DNA from: Rhizobium sp. FY34
Lineage (GTDB): Bacteria > Pseudomonadota > Alphaproteobacteria > Rhizobiales > Rhizobiaceae
NCBI RefSeq assembly: GCF_005222845.1
Contig: NZ_STFZ01000036.1
Span: 303,308-367,307 of the forward strand
Length of the DNA: 64,000 nt
Reading direction: 5' to 3'
Shown: positions 49,929 through 59,118 of the stretch, in pieces
Position numbering within the stretch: position 1 is the stretch's first letter
How the letters are laid out: every line of letters starts with the position of its first letter
Translations under genes and position numbers: made by a program
The notes under the pieces: model-generated
What the model was told of the DNA's origin: nothing
The model's input: only the letters and a program-made list of their open reading frames with translations
Databases searched by the model: none

Positions 49929-52052
49929 ATGAACCTTGCGACCCCGATCTCTGCCAAAAACGCCACTGGTCATACGGTCTGTCCGCATGACTGTCCCTCC
50001 GCCTGCGCGCTCGACGTGGACCTGACGCCCGATGGCCGTATCGGCCGCGTGCGCGGCGCCAATGCCAACAGCTATACGGCCGGTGTGATTTGCGCCAAGG
50101 TCGCCCGCTATGCCGAGCGCCTCTATCATCCCGACAGGCTGTTGGTGCCCAAGCGCCGCAAGGGCGCCAAGGGCGAGGGGCTCTGGCAGGAGGTCTCCTG
50201 GGACGCAGCGCTTGACGAGATTGCCGAGGCCCTTGTGAAGGCCGAAGCACTGGATGGCGCCGAAGCCATCTGGCCCTATTTCTACGCCGGTACCATGGGC
50301 CAGGTGCAGCGCGATTCCATCGAGCGCCTGCGACACGCCAAGCGCTATTCCGGTTTCTTCGGCTCGATCTGCACCAATATGGCCTGGACCGGCTATGTGA
50401 TGGGCACCGGGGCCTTGCGCGGTCCTGATCCCCGCGAAATGGCGAAATCCGATTGCGTCGTCATATGGGGCACCAATCCGGTGGCCACCCAGGTGAATGT
50501 GATGACCCATGCGGTGAAGGCGCGCAAGGAACGCGGCGCCAGGATCGTTGTCGTCGATGTCTATGACAGCCCGACGATGAAGCAGGCCGATCTGAAAATC
50601 GTTCTGAAGCCCGGCACGGATGCAGCGCTTGCCTGTGCCATCATGCATGTGGCCTTCCGCGACGGTTATGCCGACCGCGCCTATATGGACAGGTTTGCCG
50701 ATGATCCGGCAGGGCTTGAGGCGCATCTGAAAACGAAGACACCGGAATGGGCTTCGGCCATTACCGGCCTGTCGGTGGAGGAGATCGAGGCCTTTGCCCG
50801 GCTTGTCGGCACGACAAGCAAAACCTTCTTCCGCTTAGGCTATGGCTTTACCCGCCAGCGCAATGGCACGGTTGCCATGCATGCGGCGCTCTCCATCGCC
50901 ACCGTGCTCGGCTCCTGGCAGTATGAAGGTGGCGGTGCTTTCCACAGCAATGGCGATATCTTCCGCTTCGACAAGCGCGAGCTGATGGGCACCGCCTATA
51001 TGGACCCGAATGTGCGCATGCTCGACCAGTCGCAGATCGGCCGCGTGCTGACCGGCGATCCGGTGGCGCTTCGCCATCGCGGCCCGGTGACGGCGCTTCT
51101 CATCCAGAACACCAACCCGATGAATATTGCGCCGGAACAGCGTCTGGTGCGCAAGGGCTTTGCTCGCCCGGACCTGTTTACCGCCGTGCATGAACAGTTC
51201 ATGACCGAGACGGCGGAAATGGCCGATATCGTGCTGCCGGCCACCATGTTTGTCGAGCATGACGATCTCTATCGCGGCGGCGGGCAGAACCATATCCTGC
51301 TCGGTCCAAAGCTGGTGGAGCCGCCGGACACGGTGCGCACCAATCTCTTCGTCATCGAGGAATTGGCAAAGCGGCTCGGCGTCGATCACTATCCGGGCTT
51401 TGGCATGGATGAGCGCACGCATATCGACCGCATGCTCTTGCCGAACGATCTTCCCGGTTACGATCAGCTGCTGATCGACAAATGGGTCGATTGCCAGCCC
51501 TCTTTCGAGGTGGCGCATTATCTCGAAGGGTTCGGCTATGCGGATGGCAGGTTCCGCTTCCGCCCGGATTGGGAAAACGGCCCATCGCCGAACAAGACAC
51601 CGGCGAGCATCGGCGCGCTTGGACCTCATGCGCAATTGCCGGTCTTCCCGGATCAGGTGGATGTGATCGAAACGGCCGATGCCGAACATCCCTTCCGGCT
51701 GGCGACCTCGCCGGCGCGCAATTTCCTCAACTCTACCTTTGCCGAAACGAAAAGCTCGCGCGACAAGGAAGGCCGGCCGGAGGTGATGGTACATCCCGAT
51801 GATGCGGCAGCCCTCTTGATCGAGGATGGCGAGATCGTGCGCATCGGCAATCCGCGTGGGGCCCTGCGCCTGCATGCCAGGGTGACGCCGGGCGCAAGGC
51901 GCGGCGTGCTGATTGCCGAGGGTCTCTGGCCCAACAAGGCGCATCTCGACGGCGAAGGCATCAATATTCTGACCGGGGCCGATCCGGTGGCGCCCTATGG
52001 CGGGGCGGCTGTACACGACAACCGGGTCTGGCTTGCAAAGGACATGGCATGA
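49929..52052 (+). CDS. Molybdopterin-dependent oxidoreductase (DMSO reductase family)
   Basis: 707 residues from the ATG at 49929, with AGGAAAG upstream. The N-terminal [4Fe-4S] ligands are in HTVCPHDCPSACALDV and the later GVICAKVARY. Downstream come the molybdopterin domains (VVIWGTNPVATQVNVMTHAV, IQNTNPMNIAPEQRLVRKGF) and a C-terminal dinucleotide-binding domain with NSTFAETK. No signal peptide is seen, so it is cytosolic. The substrate is unknown; the protein is of the single-subunit type. Its end overlaps nudK by 4 bp. Confidence 0.92.
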   Translation: MNLATPISAKNATGHTVCPHDCPSACALDVDLTPDGRIGRVRGANANSYTAGVICAKVARYAERLYHPDRLLVPKRRKGAKGEGLWQEVSWDAALDEIAEALVKAEALDGAEAIWPYFYAGTMGQVQRDSIERLRHAKRYSGFFGSICTNMAWTGYVMGTGALRGPDPREMAKSDCVVIWGTNPVATQVNVMTHAVKARKERGARIVVVDVYDSPTMKQADLKIVLKPGTDAALACAIMHVAFRDGYADRAYMDRFADDPAGLEAHLKTKTPEWASAITGLSVEEIEAFARLVGTTSKTFFRLGYGFTRQRNGTVAMHAALSIATVLGSWQYEGGGAFHSNGDIFRFDKRELMGTAYMDPNVRMLDQSQIGRVLTGDPVALRHRGPVTALLIQNTNPMNIAPEQRLVRKGFARPDLFTAVHEQFMTETAEMADIVLPATMFVEHDDLYRGGGQNHILLGPKLVEPPDTVRTNLFVIEELAKRLGVDHYPGFGMDERTHIDRMLLPNDLPGYDQLLIDKWVDCQPSFEVAHYLEGFGYADGRFRFRPDWENGPSPNKTPASIGALGPHAQLPVFPDQVDVIETADAEHPFRLATSPARNFLNSTFAETKSSRDKEGRPEVMVHPDDAAALLIEDGEIVRIGNPRGALRLHARVTPGARRGVLIAEGLWPNKAHLDGEGINILTGADPVAPYGGAAVHDNRVWLAKDMA

Positions 52053-52642
52053 AAGACGAAGAGCGGGCGAAGATCGAGATCGTCGAGAAGAAGCTCCTCT
52101 CCGATAACTGGTATCATCTGCACCGGGTGAGCTTCGACTATACCGGATCGAACGGCCGAACCAATCGTCTCTATCGCGAAGTCTATGACCGCGGCAATGG
52201 CGCGACGATCCTGCTTTACGACCGCAAGCGCGATGTCGTGGTGCTGGTGCGCCAGTTTCGCGTGCCCGCGTTTCTCAACGACCATTCGGGCTGGCTGATC
52301 GAAACGCCCGCCGGCCTTCTGGACGGCGACCACCCCGAAGAGGCGATCCGCCGCGAGGCGGTGGAAGAAACCGGCTATCAGGTGCGCGACGTGCGCTTCC
52401 TGTTCAAATGCTTCATGTCGCCCGGTGCGGTCACCGAAACCATTCACTTCTTTGCCGCCAGTATCGATATCGAGGACCGTGTCTCTGACGGTGGCGGGCT
52501 TGACGAGGAAAACGAGGATATCGAGGTTCTCGAGATCAGGCTGCCGGATGCGCTCGCCATGATCGAGAGCGGCGAGATCTGCGATGGCAAGACCATCATG
52601 CTCCTGCAATGGGCGGCACTGAACCGCGACACACTGGGCTGA
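52049..52642 (+). CDS. nudK: GDP-mannose pyrophosphatase (Nudix), NudK-like
   Basis: 197 residues. The NudK-type shortened Nudix box is ETPAGLLDGDHPEEAIRREA followed by VEETGYQV, one residue shorter than in ADP-ribose pyrophosphatases, as in E. coli NudK. CFMSPGAVTETIHFFAASID and EDIEVLEIRLPDALAMIESG also match NudK. It hydrolyses GDP-mannose or related nucleotide sugars. The ATG overlaps the oxidoreductase stop (ATGA), so the two are co-translated. Confidence 0.88.
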   Translation: MKDEERAKIEIVEKKLLSDNWYHLHRVSFDYTGSNGRTNRLYREVYDRGNGATILLYDRKRDVVVLVRQFRVPAFLNDHSGWLIETPAGLLDGDHPEEAIRREAVEETGYQVRDVRFLFKCFMSPGAVTETIHFFAASIDIEDRVSDGGGLDEENEDIEVLEIRLPDALAMIESGEICDGKTIMLLQWAALNRDTLG

Positions 52643-52748
52643 ATAAAGCCTCCTGCTAAAAGTCATGCTCCCATCATTGCTGTCTGGAGGCAGTCGGCGC
52701 CTGGAGGCACGCCTGCCGCCTTCGGCAAAATAGACCTTGCTCGCCAGA

Positions 52749-52786
52749 TCAATATACAATATATAAAATCATATAACGAATATTGA
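52749..52786 (+). promoter_or_regulatory. AT-rich imperfect palindrome upstream of blh (candidate BigR box)
   Basis: TCAATAT (52749-52755) and ATATTGA (52780-52786) share a centre with inner arms TATAT and ATATA; 14 of 19 positions pair. The right arm runs into the GAGG ribosome-binding site of blh. BigR is known to bind an AT-rich inverted repeat at its own operon; this site is where it should be. Confidence 0.65.
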
Positions 52787-52794
52787 GGTGCGCC

Positions 52795-54087
52795 ATGCAG
52801 AAGTTTCAGATCAATGATCGCCTGACGATCGCAGAGCAGCCTTCGCTGGACGACATCGCCGGTCTTGAGGGCAGTGCGATCACAACGCTGATCAACCTGC
52901 GCCCGGATGGCGAGGCCGGCAGTCTTGGCAATCGCGTCGAGCGGCAGGCTGTCTCGGAGGCTGGGTTTGCCTACAGATTCCTGCCGGTCACGTTGGCCGG
53001 CCTGACGAATGCTGATGTCGATGCCTTCGCCAGTGCTGTCCGCGATAGCAAGGGACCGGTGCTTGCCCATTGCGGCACAGGCCTTCGGGCACTGTCTCTC
53101 TATGCCATCACGCAGGTCATCGATGAGCATCTCGCGCTTGCCGATGTGCCGGCACTTGGCCAGCGCTACGGCATGGATCTGTCAGCTGCCATTGCCTTTC
53201 TCGAGAAGCGCGCGCTTCAACGTCCGCAGGTGAAGGGCTTTTTCGATCCGCGCACCTGGAGCGTCCAATATGTCGTCAGCGATCCGGCCACGCGCCACTG
53301 CGCCATCATCGATCCCGTCCTCGATTATGACGAGAAGTCCGGCCAGACCTCGACGGAGAGTGCCGACCGGATCCTTGCCTATATTGCCGAGCAGGGGTTG
53401 AGCGTCGAATGGATCCTCGACACCCATCCGCATGCCGATCACTTTTCCGCCGCCCATTACCTGAAGCAGAAGACCGGTGCGCCCACCGCAATCGGCGATC
53501 ATGTCCGGGATGTGCAGGCGCTCTGGAAGGGCATATACAACTTGCCGGAGCTTCAGACCGACGGCTCGCAATGGGATCGGCTGTTCAGCGCGGGTGAAAC
53601 CTTCAAGCTCGGCACGATCGATGCGAAGGTCATGTTCTCGCCCGGCCACACACTCGCCTCCATCACCTATGTCATCGGCGATGCGGCCTTCGTGCATGAC
53701 ACGATCTTCATGCCAGACAGCGGCACGGCCCGCACCGATTTCCCCGGCGGCAGTGCGCATGTGCTGTGGGATACGATTGCCGATATCCTGGCGCTGCCGG
53801 ATGAGACGCGTCTGTTCACCGGCCATGACTACCAGCCAAACGGCCGTCATCCGCGCTTCGAAAGCACGGTCGCCCAGCAGAAGGCGGAGAATCCGCATCT
53901 GGCCGGCATCGATGAGCAGTCCTTTGTGCATCTGCGCGAGGCGCGGGACCGGACGCTGCCGATGCCGAAGTTGATCCTGCATGCGCTGCAGGTGAATGTG
54001 CGGGGCGGGCGCCTGCCCGAGCCGGAATCCAACGGCAAACGCTACCTGAAGATTCCGCTGAATGCGCTGGAGGGTGCAAGATGGTGA
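52795..54087 (+). CDS. blh: Bifunctional sulfur transferase/persulfide dioxygenase Blh
   Basis: 430 residues. The N-terminal DUF442/phosphatase-like domain has GPVLAHCGTGLRALSLY with the likely sulfur-carrying Cys93. The C-terminal metallo-beta-lactamase fold has ILDTHPHADHFSAAHYLKQK (H211-x-H213-x-D215-H216), MFSPGHTLASITYVIGD and FTGHDYQPNG. It matches the Agrobacterium and Xylella Blh proteins that detoxify hydrogen sulfide. GAGG stands 6 nt before the ATG. It is the first gene of a five-gene overlapping operon. Confidence 0.92.
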   Translation: MQKFQINDRLTIAEQPSLDDIAGLEGSAITTLINLRPDGEAGSLGNRVERQAVSEAGFAYRFLPVTLAGLTNADVDAFASAVRDSKGPVLAHCGTGLRALSLYAITQVIDEHLALADVPALGQRYGMDLSAAIAFLEKRALQRPQVKGFFDPRTWSVQYVVSDPATRHCAIIDPVLDYDEKSGQTSTESADRILAYIAEQGLSVEWILDTHPHADHFSAAHYLKQKTGAPTAIGDHVRDVQALWKGIYNLPELQTDGSQWDRLFSAGETFKLGTIDAKVMFSPGHTLASITYVIGDAAFVHDTIFMPDSGTARTDFPGGSAHVLWDTIADILALPDETRLFTGHDYQPNGRHPRFESTVAQQKAENPHLAGIDEQSFVHLREARDRTLPMPKLILHALQVNVRGGRLPEPESNGKRYLKIPLNALEGARW

Positions 54088-54428
54088 GTGATGTCCTCGA
54101 TCTGAAAAATGCCATGGGCATGAGCCCGAAGGCCATGGAGGCTCGCGCCACGGAAGTCGCCGGCCACCTGAAAGTGCTTGCCCACCCGGTGCGGCTGATG
54201 CTGGTCTGCACGCTGGTGCAGGGCGAGTTTTCCGTCGGTGAACTGGAAGACAAGCTCGATGTGCACCAGCCGACGCTGTCGCAGCAGCTGACGGTGCTGC
54301 GCGAGGCCGAGATTGTCGAGACCCGCAAGGAAGGCAAGCAGGTCTTCTACCGTTTGACGGAGGCGAAGACCGCCCAGCTGATCGCGGCTCTCTTCACCAT
54401 TTTCTGTGCCGAGGACATGAAACCATGA
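54081..54428 (+). CDS. bigR: ArsR/SmtB family sulfide-responsive repressor BigR
   Basis: 115 residues with a winged helix (VLAHPVRLMLVCTLVQGEFS, DVHQPTLSQQLTVLREAEIV). Cys43 and Cys109 correspond to the two cysteines that form the redox disulfide in BigR; they lie in LMLVCTLVQ and TIFCAEDMK. In the known system sulfide or persulfide chemistry at these residues releases DNA. The gene overlaps blh by 7 bp and the next gene by 4. Confidence 0.92.
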   Translation: MVSDVLDLKNAMGMSPKAMEARATEVAGHLKVLAHPVRLMLVCTLVQGEFSVGELEDKLDVHQPTLSQQLTVLREAEIVETRKEGKQVFYRLTEAKTAQLIAALFTIFCAEDMKP

Positions 54429-54832
54429 TGCCCTATCTCGCACCCCTTGCCGGCGGCATGCTGATCGGCCTGTCTGCCATCCTCTATCTCATTCTGACGG
54501 GCCGCATTGCCGGCATCAGCGGCATTCTCGGGCGCCTGGCTGAAGGGGCCAGTCCTCTCATGAACGGCGCCTTCGTTTCCGGACTGGTGCTTGGCCCGCT
54601 CGTCTACCGCCTTATGACCGGCAGTTTTCCCCCGATGACGATTACGGCCTCCATTCCGCTGGTGATCATCGCCGGTCTTCTGGTCGGCATCGGCTCGCGC
54701 ATGGGGTCTGGCTGCACCAGCGGTCACGGCGTGCTTGGCCTTGCGCGCCTCTCTCCCCGGTCCATGGCTGCCGTCGTCACCTTCCTGGCCACCGGTGTCA
54801 TCACCGTCACACTGCTGCGAGGCAGCCTATGA
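54425..54832 (+). CDS. YeeE/YedE family membrane protein (first half)
   Basis: 135 residues with four hydrophobic segments. The conserved GIGSRMGSGCTSGHGVLGLA contains the Cys of the sulfur-transport (DUF395) family. It is one of a pair of short YeeE/YedE proteins, the other being the next gene, and together they likely move a reduced sulfur compound across the membrane. Both ends overlap its neighbours by 4 bp. Confidence 0.88.
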   Translation: MMPYLAPLAGGMLIGLSAILYLILTGRIAGISGILGRLAEGASPLMNGAFVSGLVLGPLVYRLMTGSFPPMTITASIPLVIIAGLLVGIGSRMGSGCTSGHGVLGLARLSPRSMAAVVTFLATGVITVTLLRGSL

Positions 54833-55260
54833 TCCGGCATCTTCCCCAAATTGCCGCCGCCCTTTTGTGCGGCACGCTGTTCGGCTTTGGCCTGTCTTTG
54901 TCCGGCATGCTGGATCCGGCCCGCGTCCAGGGCTTTCTCGATCCGTTCGGGGCCTGGGACCCAAGCCTGATCTTCGTGCTGGGCGGTGCCGTCGCTATTG
55001 CCATGGCCGGCATGGTTCTCGTGCACTACATGGCGCATCCGGTTCTGGCCGACACCTTCCAGATCCCGACGAACCGCACCATAGACAGGCCTTTGCTGGT
55101 CGGTTCCGGCCTGTTCGGGATCGGCTGGGGGCTTGGCGGCTTCTGTCCCGGCCCGGCGCTTTCGGCCCTGTCCTTCGGGTCGTCCACGGTCCTGGTCTTC
55201 GTCCTTGCCATGCTGGTCGGCATGATCGTTCACGACCGGTTTCTGGTCGGGAGGCTCTGA
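54829..55260 (+). CDS. YeeE/YedE-related membrane protein (DUF6691-like, second half)
   Basis: 143 residues with about four spans. It contains FGIGWGLGGFCPGPALSALS, the second conserved Cys-containing motif of the YeeE/YedE pair, and IPTNRTIDRPLLVGSGLFGI. It overlaps the previous gene by 4 bp and the next by one (TGATG). It probably forms a channel with the preceding product. Confidence 0.88.
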   Translation: MIRHLPQIAAALLCGTLFGFGLSLSGMLDPARVQGFLDPFGAWDPSLIFVLGGAVAIAMAGMVLVHYMAHPVLADTFQIPTNRTIDRPLLVGSGLFGIGWGLGGFCPGPALSALSFGSSTVLVFVLAMLVGMIVHDRFLVGRL

Positions 55261-56039
55261 TGACATCCACACTCGCCGCCACCCTGTTATCGGGCGGACT
55301 GGTCGGCTTCACCCTCGGACTGTTGGGCGGGGGCGGCTCGATCCTTGCCACGCCGCTCCTCATCTATGTCGTGGGCGTTGCCCAGCCGCATGTGGCGATC
55401 GGCACAGGGGCGCTGGCGGTTGCCGTCAACGCCTTTGTCAACTTCGTCAATCACGCGGCCAAGGGCCATGTGCGCTGGCGCTGCGGTCTGGTCTTTGCCG
55501 CTCTGGGCGTCATCGGCGCGCTGGGTGGCTCCACGCTCGGCAAGGCGATGGATGGCTCGAAACTGCTGTTCATCTTCGGCCTGGTCATGGTCGTCGTTGG
55601 CGTGTTGATGCTGAAGCAGCGCAAGGTTCTGGAAATCGCTGCCCGCCCGGTCGATATGCGCATGTGCGCAGTGACGGCCGGCGTGGCGCTCTGCGCCGGT
55701 GGCGCCTCCGGCTTCTTCGGCATTGGCGGCGGCTTTCTCATCGTGCCGGCCTTGATGTTTGCAACCGGCATGCCGATGATCAATGCGGTTGGCACGTCGC
55801 TGCTTGCCGTCACCACCTTCGGGCTGGCAACCGCGATCAACTATTCCTTGTCGGGCCTTGTCGACTGGGTGCTTGCCGGGCAATTCATCGCAGGCGGCAT
55901 GGTCGGCGGCATTGCCGGCACGCTTCTTGCCACGCGGCTGTCTGCCCACAAGAACACGCTCAACCGCATCTTTGCCGGCGTGATCTTCCTCGTGGCCTTC
56001 TATGTGATTTATCGCAGCCTTGGCGCCATGGGCACCTGA
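55260..56039 (+). CDS. TauE/SafE family sulfite or sulfur-compound exporter
   Basis: 259 residues with about eight spans. The repeated family motif is GGLVGFTLGLLGGGGSILAT in the first half and GGASGFFGIGGGFLIVPALM in the second. It most likely exports sulfite or another oxidised product of the Blh reaction. It is the last gene of the blh-bigR operon and ends 7 bp before the convergent purN. Confidence 0.9.
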   Translation: MTSTLAATLLSGGLVGFTLGLLGGGGSILATPLLIYVVGVAQPHVAIGTGALAVAVNAFVNFVNHAAKGHVRWRCGLVFAALGVIGALGGSTLGKAMDGSKLLFIFGLVMVVVGVLMLKQRKVLEIAARPVDMRMCAVTAGVALCAGGASGFFGIGGGFLIVPALMFATGMPMINAVGTSLLAVTTFGLATAINYSLSGLVDWVLAGQFIAGGMVGGIAGTLLATRLSAHKNTLNRIFAGVIFLVAFYVIYRSLGAMGT

Positions 56040-56046
56040 AACCCGC

Positions 56047-56703
56047 TCAGGCGCTGATCAGGCTCTCGCTTGCGTCCACCACGGCATCGTCCTGTTTGAC
56101 GCGGCCGTCTGTCGTCATGCGCACCTTGCCGGCAGCCACGCGCTCAAGTGCCAGCGGATAGGTACGGTGCTCGACAGTCAGCACGCGGGCGGACAGCGTA
56201 TCGGCTGTGTCGCCGGGCAGAACCGGCACCACGGCCTGCGCCACAACCGGGCCTTCATCCATGCCTTCGGTAACGAAATGCACCGTGCAGCCGGCGACGC
56301 GCACACCGGCATCCAGCGCCCGCTGATGCGTGTGGAGGCCGGGAAACAGCGGCAGAAGGGACGGGTGGATATTCAGGATACGGCCCGCATAGGGGCGGAT
56401 GAACTCTGCCGAGAGAAGCCGCATGTAACCGGCAAGGCATACCAGATCGGGCTTCAGGGCCGAAAGCGCAGCCAGAACGGCTTTCTCATGCTCGGCCTTG
56501 TCTGCAAAATCGCGGCGCTCGAAGGCAAAGGTCGCAATGCCGCGCGCGTCAGCCTTGGCAAGACCGCCGGCGGTCTTCTTGTCGGAGATCACGCCGACGA
56601 TCTCGGCTGGAAAATCAGCAGAAGCGCAGGCATCCGCCAGAGCCAGCATGTTGGAGCCGCCGCCGGAAATCAGAACGACAACGCGTTTGCGCGTCTGGCT
56701 CAT
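56047..56703 (-). CDS. purN: Phosphoribosylglycinamide formyltransferase
   Basis: 218 residues, starting MSQTRKRVVVLISGGGSNML. It has LVCLAGYMRLLSAEFIRPYA, the catalytic Asn/His/Asp region NIHPSLLPLFPGLHTHQRAL and VTEGMDEGPVVAQAVVPV. It formylates GAR in purine synthesis. The ATG at 56703 overlaps the purM stop by 4 bp. Longer in-frame reading upstream lies inside purM. Confidence 0.96.
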   Translation of the reverse strand: MSQTRKRVVVLISGGGSNMLALADACASADFPAEIVGVISDKKTAGGLAKADARGIATFAFERRDFADKAEHEKAVLAALSALKPDLVCLAGYMRLLSAEFIRPYAGRILNIHPSLLPLFPGLHTHQRALDAGVRVAGCTVHFVTEGMDEGPVVAQAVVPVLPGDTADTLSARVLTVEHRTYPLALERVAAGKVRMTTDGRVKQDDAVVDASESLISA

Positions 56704-57773
56704 AGGGCAAGCGTGCCCTTGTAGATCGTGCCCGGTGCGCCGGCTTCCCGCGCCACCATGCGGCCCAGCGTCACGACGGTTTCGCCTTCCGCCGTCAGCG
56801 CCTCGGTCACGGCTGCCGCATTGTCGGGCGAGACAACGGCAATCATGCCGACGCCGCAGTTGAAGGTGCGCAGCATTTCGTGGGCGGCCACGCCGCCGGT
56901 CTTCGCCAGCCACGAGAAGACAGGTGCCACGGCAATGCTGTCGAGATCGATTTCAGCCGCCAGATGGTCAGGCAGCACGCGGGGAATATTGTCGGGAAAA
57001 CCGCCGCCGGTAATATGTGCCAGCGCCTTGATGGCCGCCGTGTCGCGGATCGCCTTCAAGAGCGGCTTCACATAGATGCGGGTCGGGGTCAGCAGCGCTT
57101 CACCAAGTGTCTTGCCTTCAGCAAACGGGGCAGGGGCATCCCAGGCTAGGCCCGAAAGCGAGACGATCTTGCGCACCAGCGAAAACCCGTTGGAATGTAC
57201 GCCGGATGAGGCAAGCCCCAAGATCACGTCGCCTTCCATCAGGTCGCCGGTCGGCAGCAGCTGGCCACGTTCGGCAGCGCCCACGGCAAAGCCGGCCAGA
57301 TCGTAATCGCCATCGCGGTACATGCCGGGCATTTCGGCGGTCTCGCCGCCAATCAGCGCGCAGCCCGCTTGGCGGCAGCCATCGGCAATGCCCAGAACGA
57401 TCGCCGCACCCTGTTCCGGGTTCAGCTTGCCGGTCGCGAAATAATCGAGGAAGAACAGCGGCTCGGCGCCCTGTACGACGAGATCGTTGACGCACATGGC
57501 GACAAGATCGATGCCGACAGTGTCGTGGCGATCGGCATCGATGGCAATCTTCAGCTTGGTGCCGACGCCGTCATTGGCGGCCACCAGAACCGGATCGGTA
57601 AAGCCCGCGGCCTTCAGGTCGAACAGGCCGCCGAAGCCGCCGATCTCGCCATCGGCGCCGGGACGGCGTGTCGAGCGCACCGCAGGCTTGATCTTCTCGA
57701 CCATCAGATTTCCGGCATCAATATCGACGCCTGCATCGCTATAGGTCAGACCGTTCTTGCCCGTGTCGCTCAT
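56700..57773 (-). CDS. purM: Phosphoribosylformylglycinamidine cyclo-ligase
   Basis: 357 residues. It begins MSDTGKNGLTYSDAGVDIDA and has FDLKAAGFTDPVLVAANDGV, GIDLVAMCVNDLVVQGAEPL and GGFPDNIPRVLPDHLA, all standard AIR synthetase motifs. The start at 57773 gives the normal length. It is followed by purN in one unit and is divergent from the AI-2E family permease gene. Confidence 0.97.
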   Translation of the reverse strand: MSDTGKNGLTYSDAGVDIDAGNLMVEKIKPAVRSTRRPGADGEIGGFGGLFDLKAAGFTDPVLVAANDGVGTKLKIAIDADRHDTVGIDLVAMCVNDLVVQGAEPLFFLDYFATGKLNPEQGAAIVLGIADGCRQAGCALIGGETAEMPGMYRDGDYDLAGFAVGAAERGQLLPTGDLMEGDVILGLASSGVHSNGFSLVRKIVSLSGLAWDAPAPFAEGKTLGEALLTPTRIYVKPLLKAIRDTAAIKALAHITGGGFPDNIPRVLPDHLAAEIDLDSIAVAPVFSWLAKTGGVAAHEMLRTFNCGVGMIAVVSPDNAAAVTEALTAEGETVVTLGRMVAREAGAPGTIYKGTLAL

Positions 57774-57966
57774 CGCCTGTCTCCGGATGTCCTGGAAGAA
57801 GCGTCGCCATGGCACGGAGAGCGCCCGGATGCAAGACCAAGCCGGCCTTTCGACCGGTTTTCCAAGCTGTTCAGACCCGCTCTGCCCGCTCCGCGCTCTG
57901 CCTTGACCTTGCCGTCATTGCCAGCCTATGCCTTTCTTGGCGGGATACGTGTGAAGAGGAACCGGC

Positions 57967-59118
57967 ATGGCCTATCATATCAGTGGCGCAAGCCTGCGAC
58001 GTTATGTGCTGTTCTGGATTGGTGCGCTTCTCGCTTTCGTCATCTTCCTTCTTGCCTTTCGCACCATTCTTCTCCCCTTTGTCGCGGGCATGGCGCTCGC
58101 CTATTTCCTTGATCCGGTGGCCGATTGGCTGGAGCGCCGGGGCCTGTCGCGCCTGATGGCCACCACATTCATTCTCGTCAGCTTCATCCTGATGTTTGCC
58201 ATTTCGCTGGTGCTGATCATTCCATTGATCGTCAGCCAGTTCTCCCAGTTTGCGCAGCAATTGCCGCAATATCTGACGCAGTTGCAGCAGCTGATTGCCA
58301 ACCCGGAGAATTCTTTCCTGCCCGGCTGGATGGCAAGCCAGGTGCAGACCGCCAAGGATAATTTCTCCAGTCTGATGAGCGAGGGTGCAGGTTTTCTCGG
58401 CGGGTTGCTCAGCCAGCTTTGGAATTCCGGCAAGACCATTCTCGATGTGATTTCACTGCTGATCATTACCCCGGTCGTGGCCTTCTATATCCTCCTGGAC
58501 TGGGATCGCATGGTCGCCAAGGTGGATAGCTGGGTGCCGCGCGATCAGGTGGCGACCGTGCGCCAACTGGCCAACGAGATGGACCAGGCCGTGTCCGGTT
58601 TCATCCGGGGTCAGGGCTCGCTCTGCCTCATTCTCGGGATTTTCTATGCGGTCGGGCTCTCGCTGGTGGGGCTCAATTTCGGCCTGCTCATCGGTTTTGT
58701 TGCCGGCATGATCAGCTTCATTCCCTATATCGGCTCGCTTGTCGGTCTCGTGCTTGCCGTCGGCGTGGCGCTCGTACAGTTCTGGCCGGATTATGGCTGG
58801 ATCATTGCGGTAATGGTGGTGTTCTTTGCCGGCCAGTTCATCGAGGGTAACATCCTGCAGCCCAAGCTCGTCGGCTCCAGCGTCGGCCTGCACCCCGTCT
58901 GGCTGATGTTTGCGCTGCTTGCCTTCGGCGCCATGTTCGGCTTTGTCGGCCTGATGATTGCCGTGCCGGCGGCTGCCGTCGTCGGCGTGCTTGTCCGCTT
59001 TGCAATCTCGCGGTATCTTCAGAGCGATATCTATTACGGCCACGCTGCCGAACTGCCCTGGGATGACACGACGGGCGTGGACGCCAAGGCCCTTCAACAA
59101 CCTCCGACCGAAACATGA
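57967..59118 (+). CDS. AI-2E family transporter (PerM-like)
   Basis: 383 residues with about eight spans. FRTILLPFVAGMALAYFLDP near the start, VISLLIITPVVAFYILLDWD in the middle and FFAGQFIEGNILQPKLVGSS towards the end are family marks. Members export various small molecules or ions; AI-2 export is not implied. The gene lies between purM and hdaA, as in other rhizobia, and overlaps hdaA by 4 bp. Confidence 0.9.
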   Translation: MAYHISGASLRRYVLFWIGALLAFVIFLLAFRTILLPFVAGMALAYFLDPVADWLERRGLSRLMATTFILVSFILMFAISLVLIIPLIVSQFSQFAQQLPQYLTQLQQLIANPENSFLPGWMASQVQTAKDNFSSLMSEGAGFLGGLLSQLWNSGKTILDVISLLIITPVVAFYILLDWDRMVAKVDSWVPRDQVATVRQLANEMDQAVSGFIRGQGSLCLILGIFYAVGLSLVGLNFGLLIGFVAGMISFIPYIGSLVGLVLAVGVALVQFWPDYGWIIAVMVVFFAGQFIEGNILQPKLVGSSVGLHPVWLMFALLAFGAMFGFVGLMIAVPAAAVVGVLVRFAISRYLQSDIYYGHAAELPWDDTTGVDAKALQQPPTET

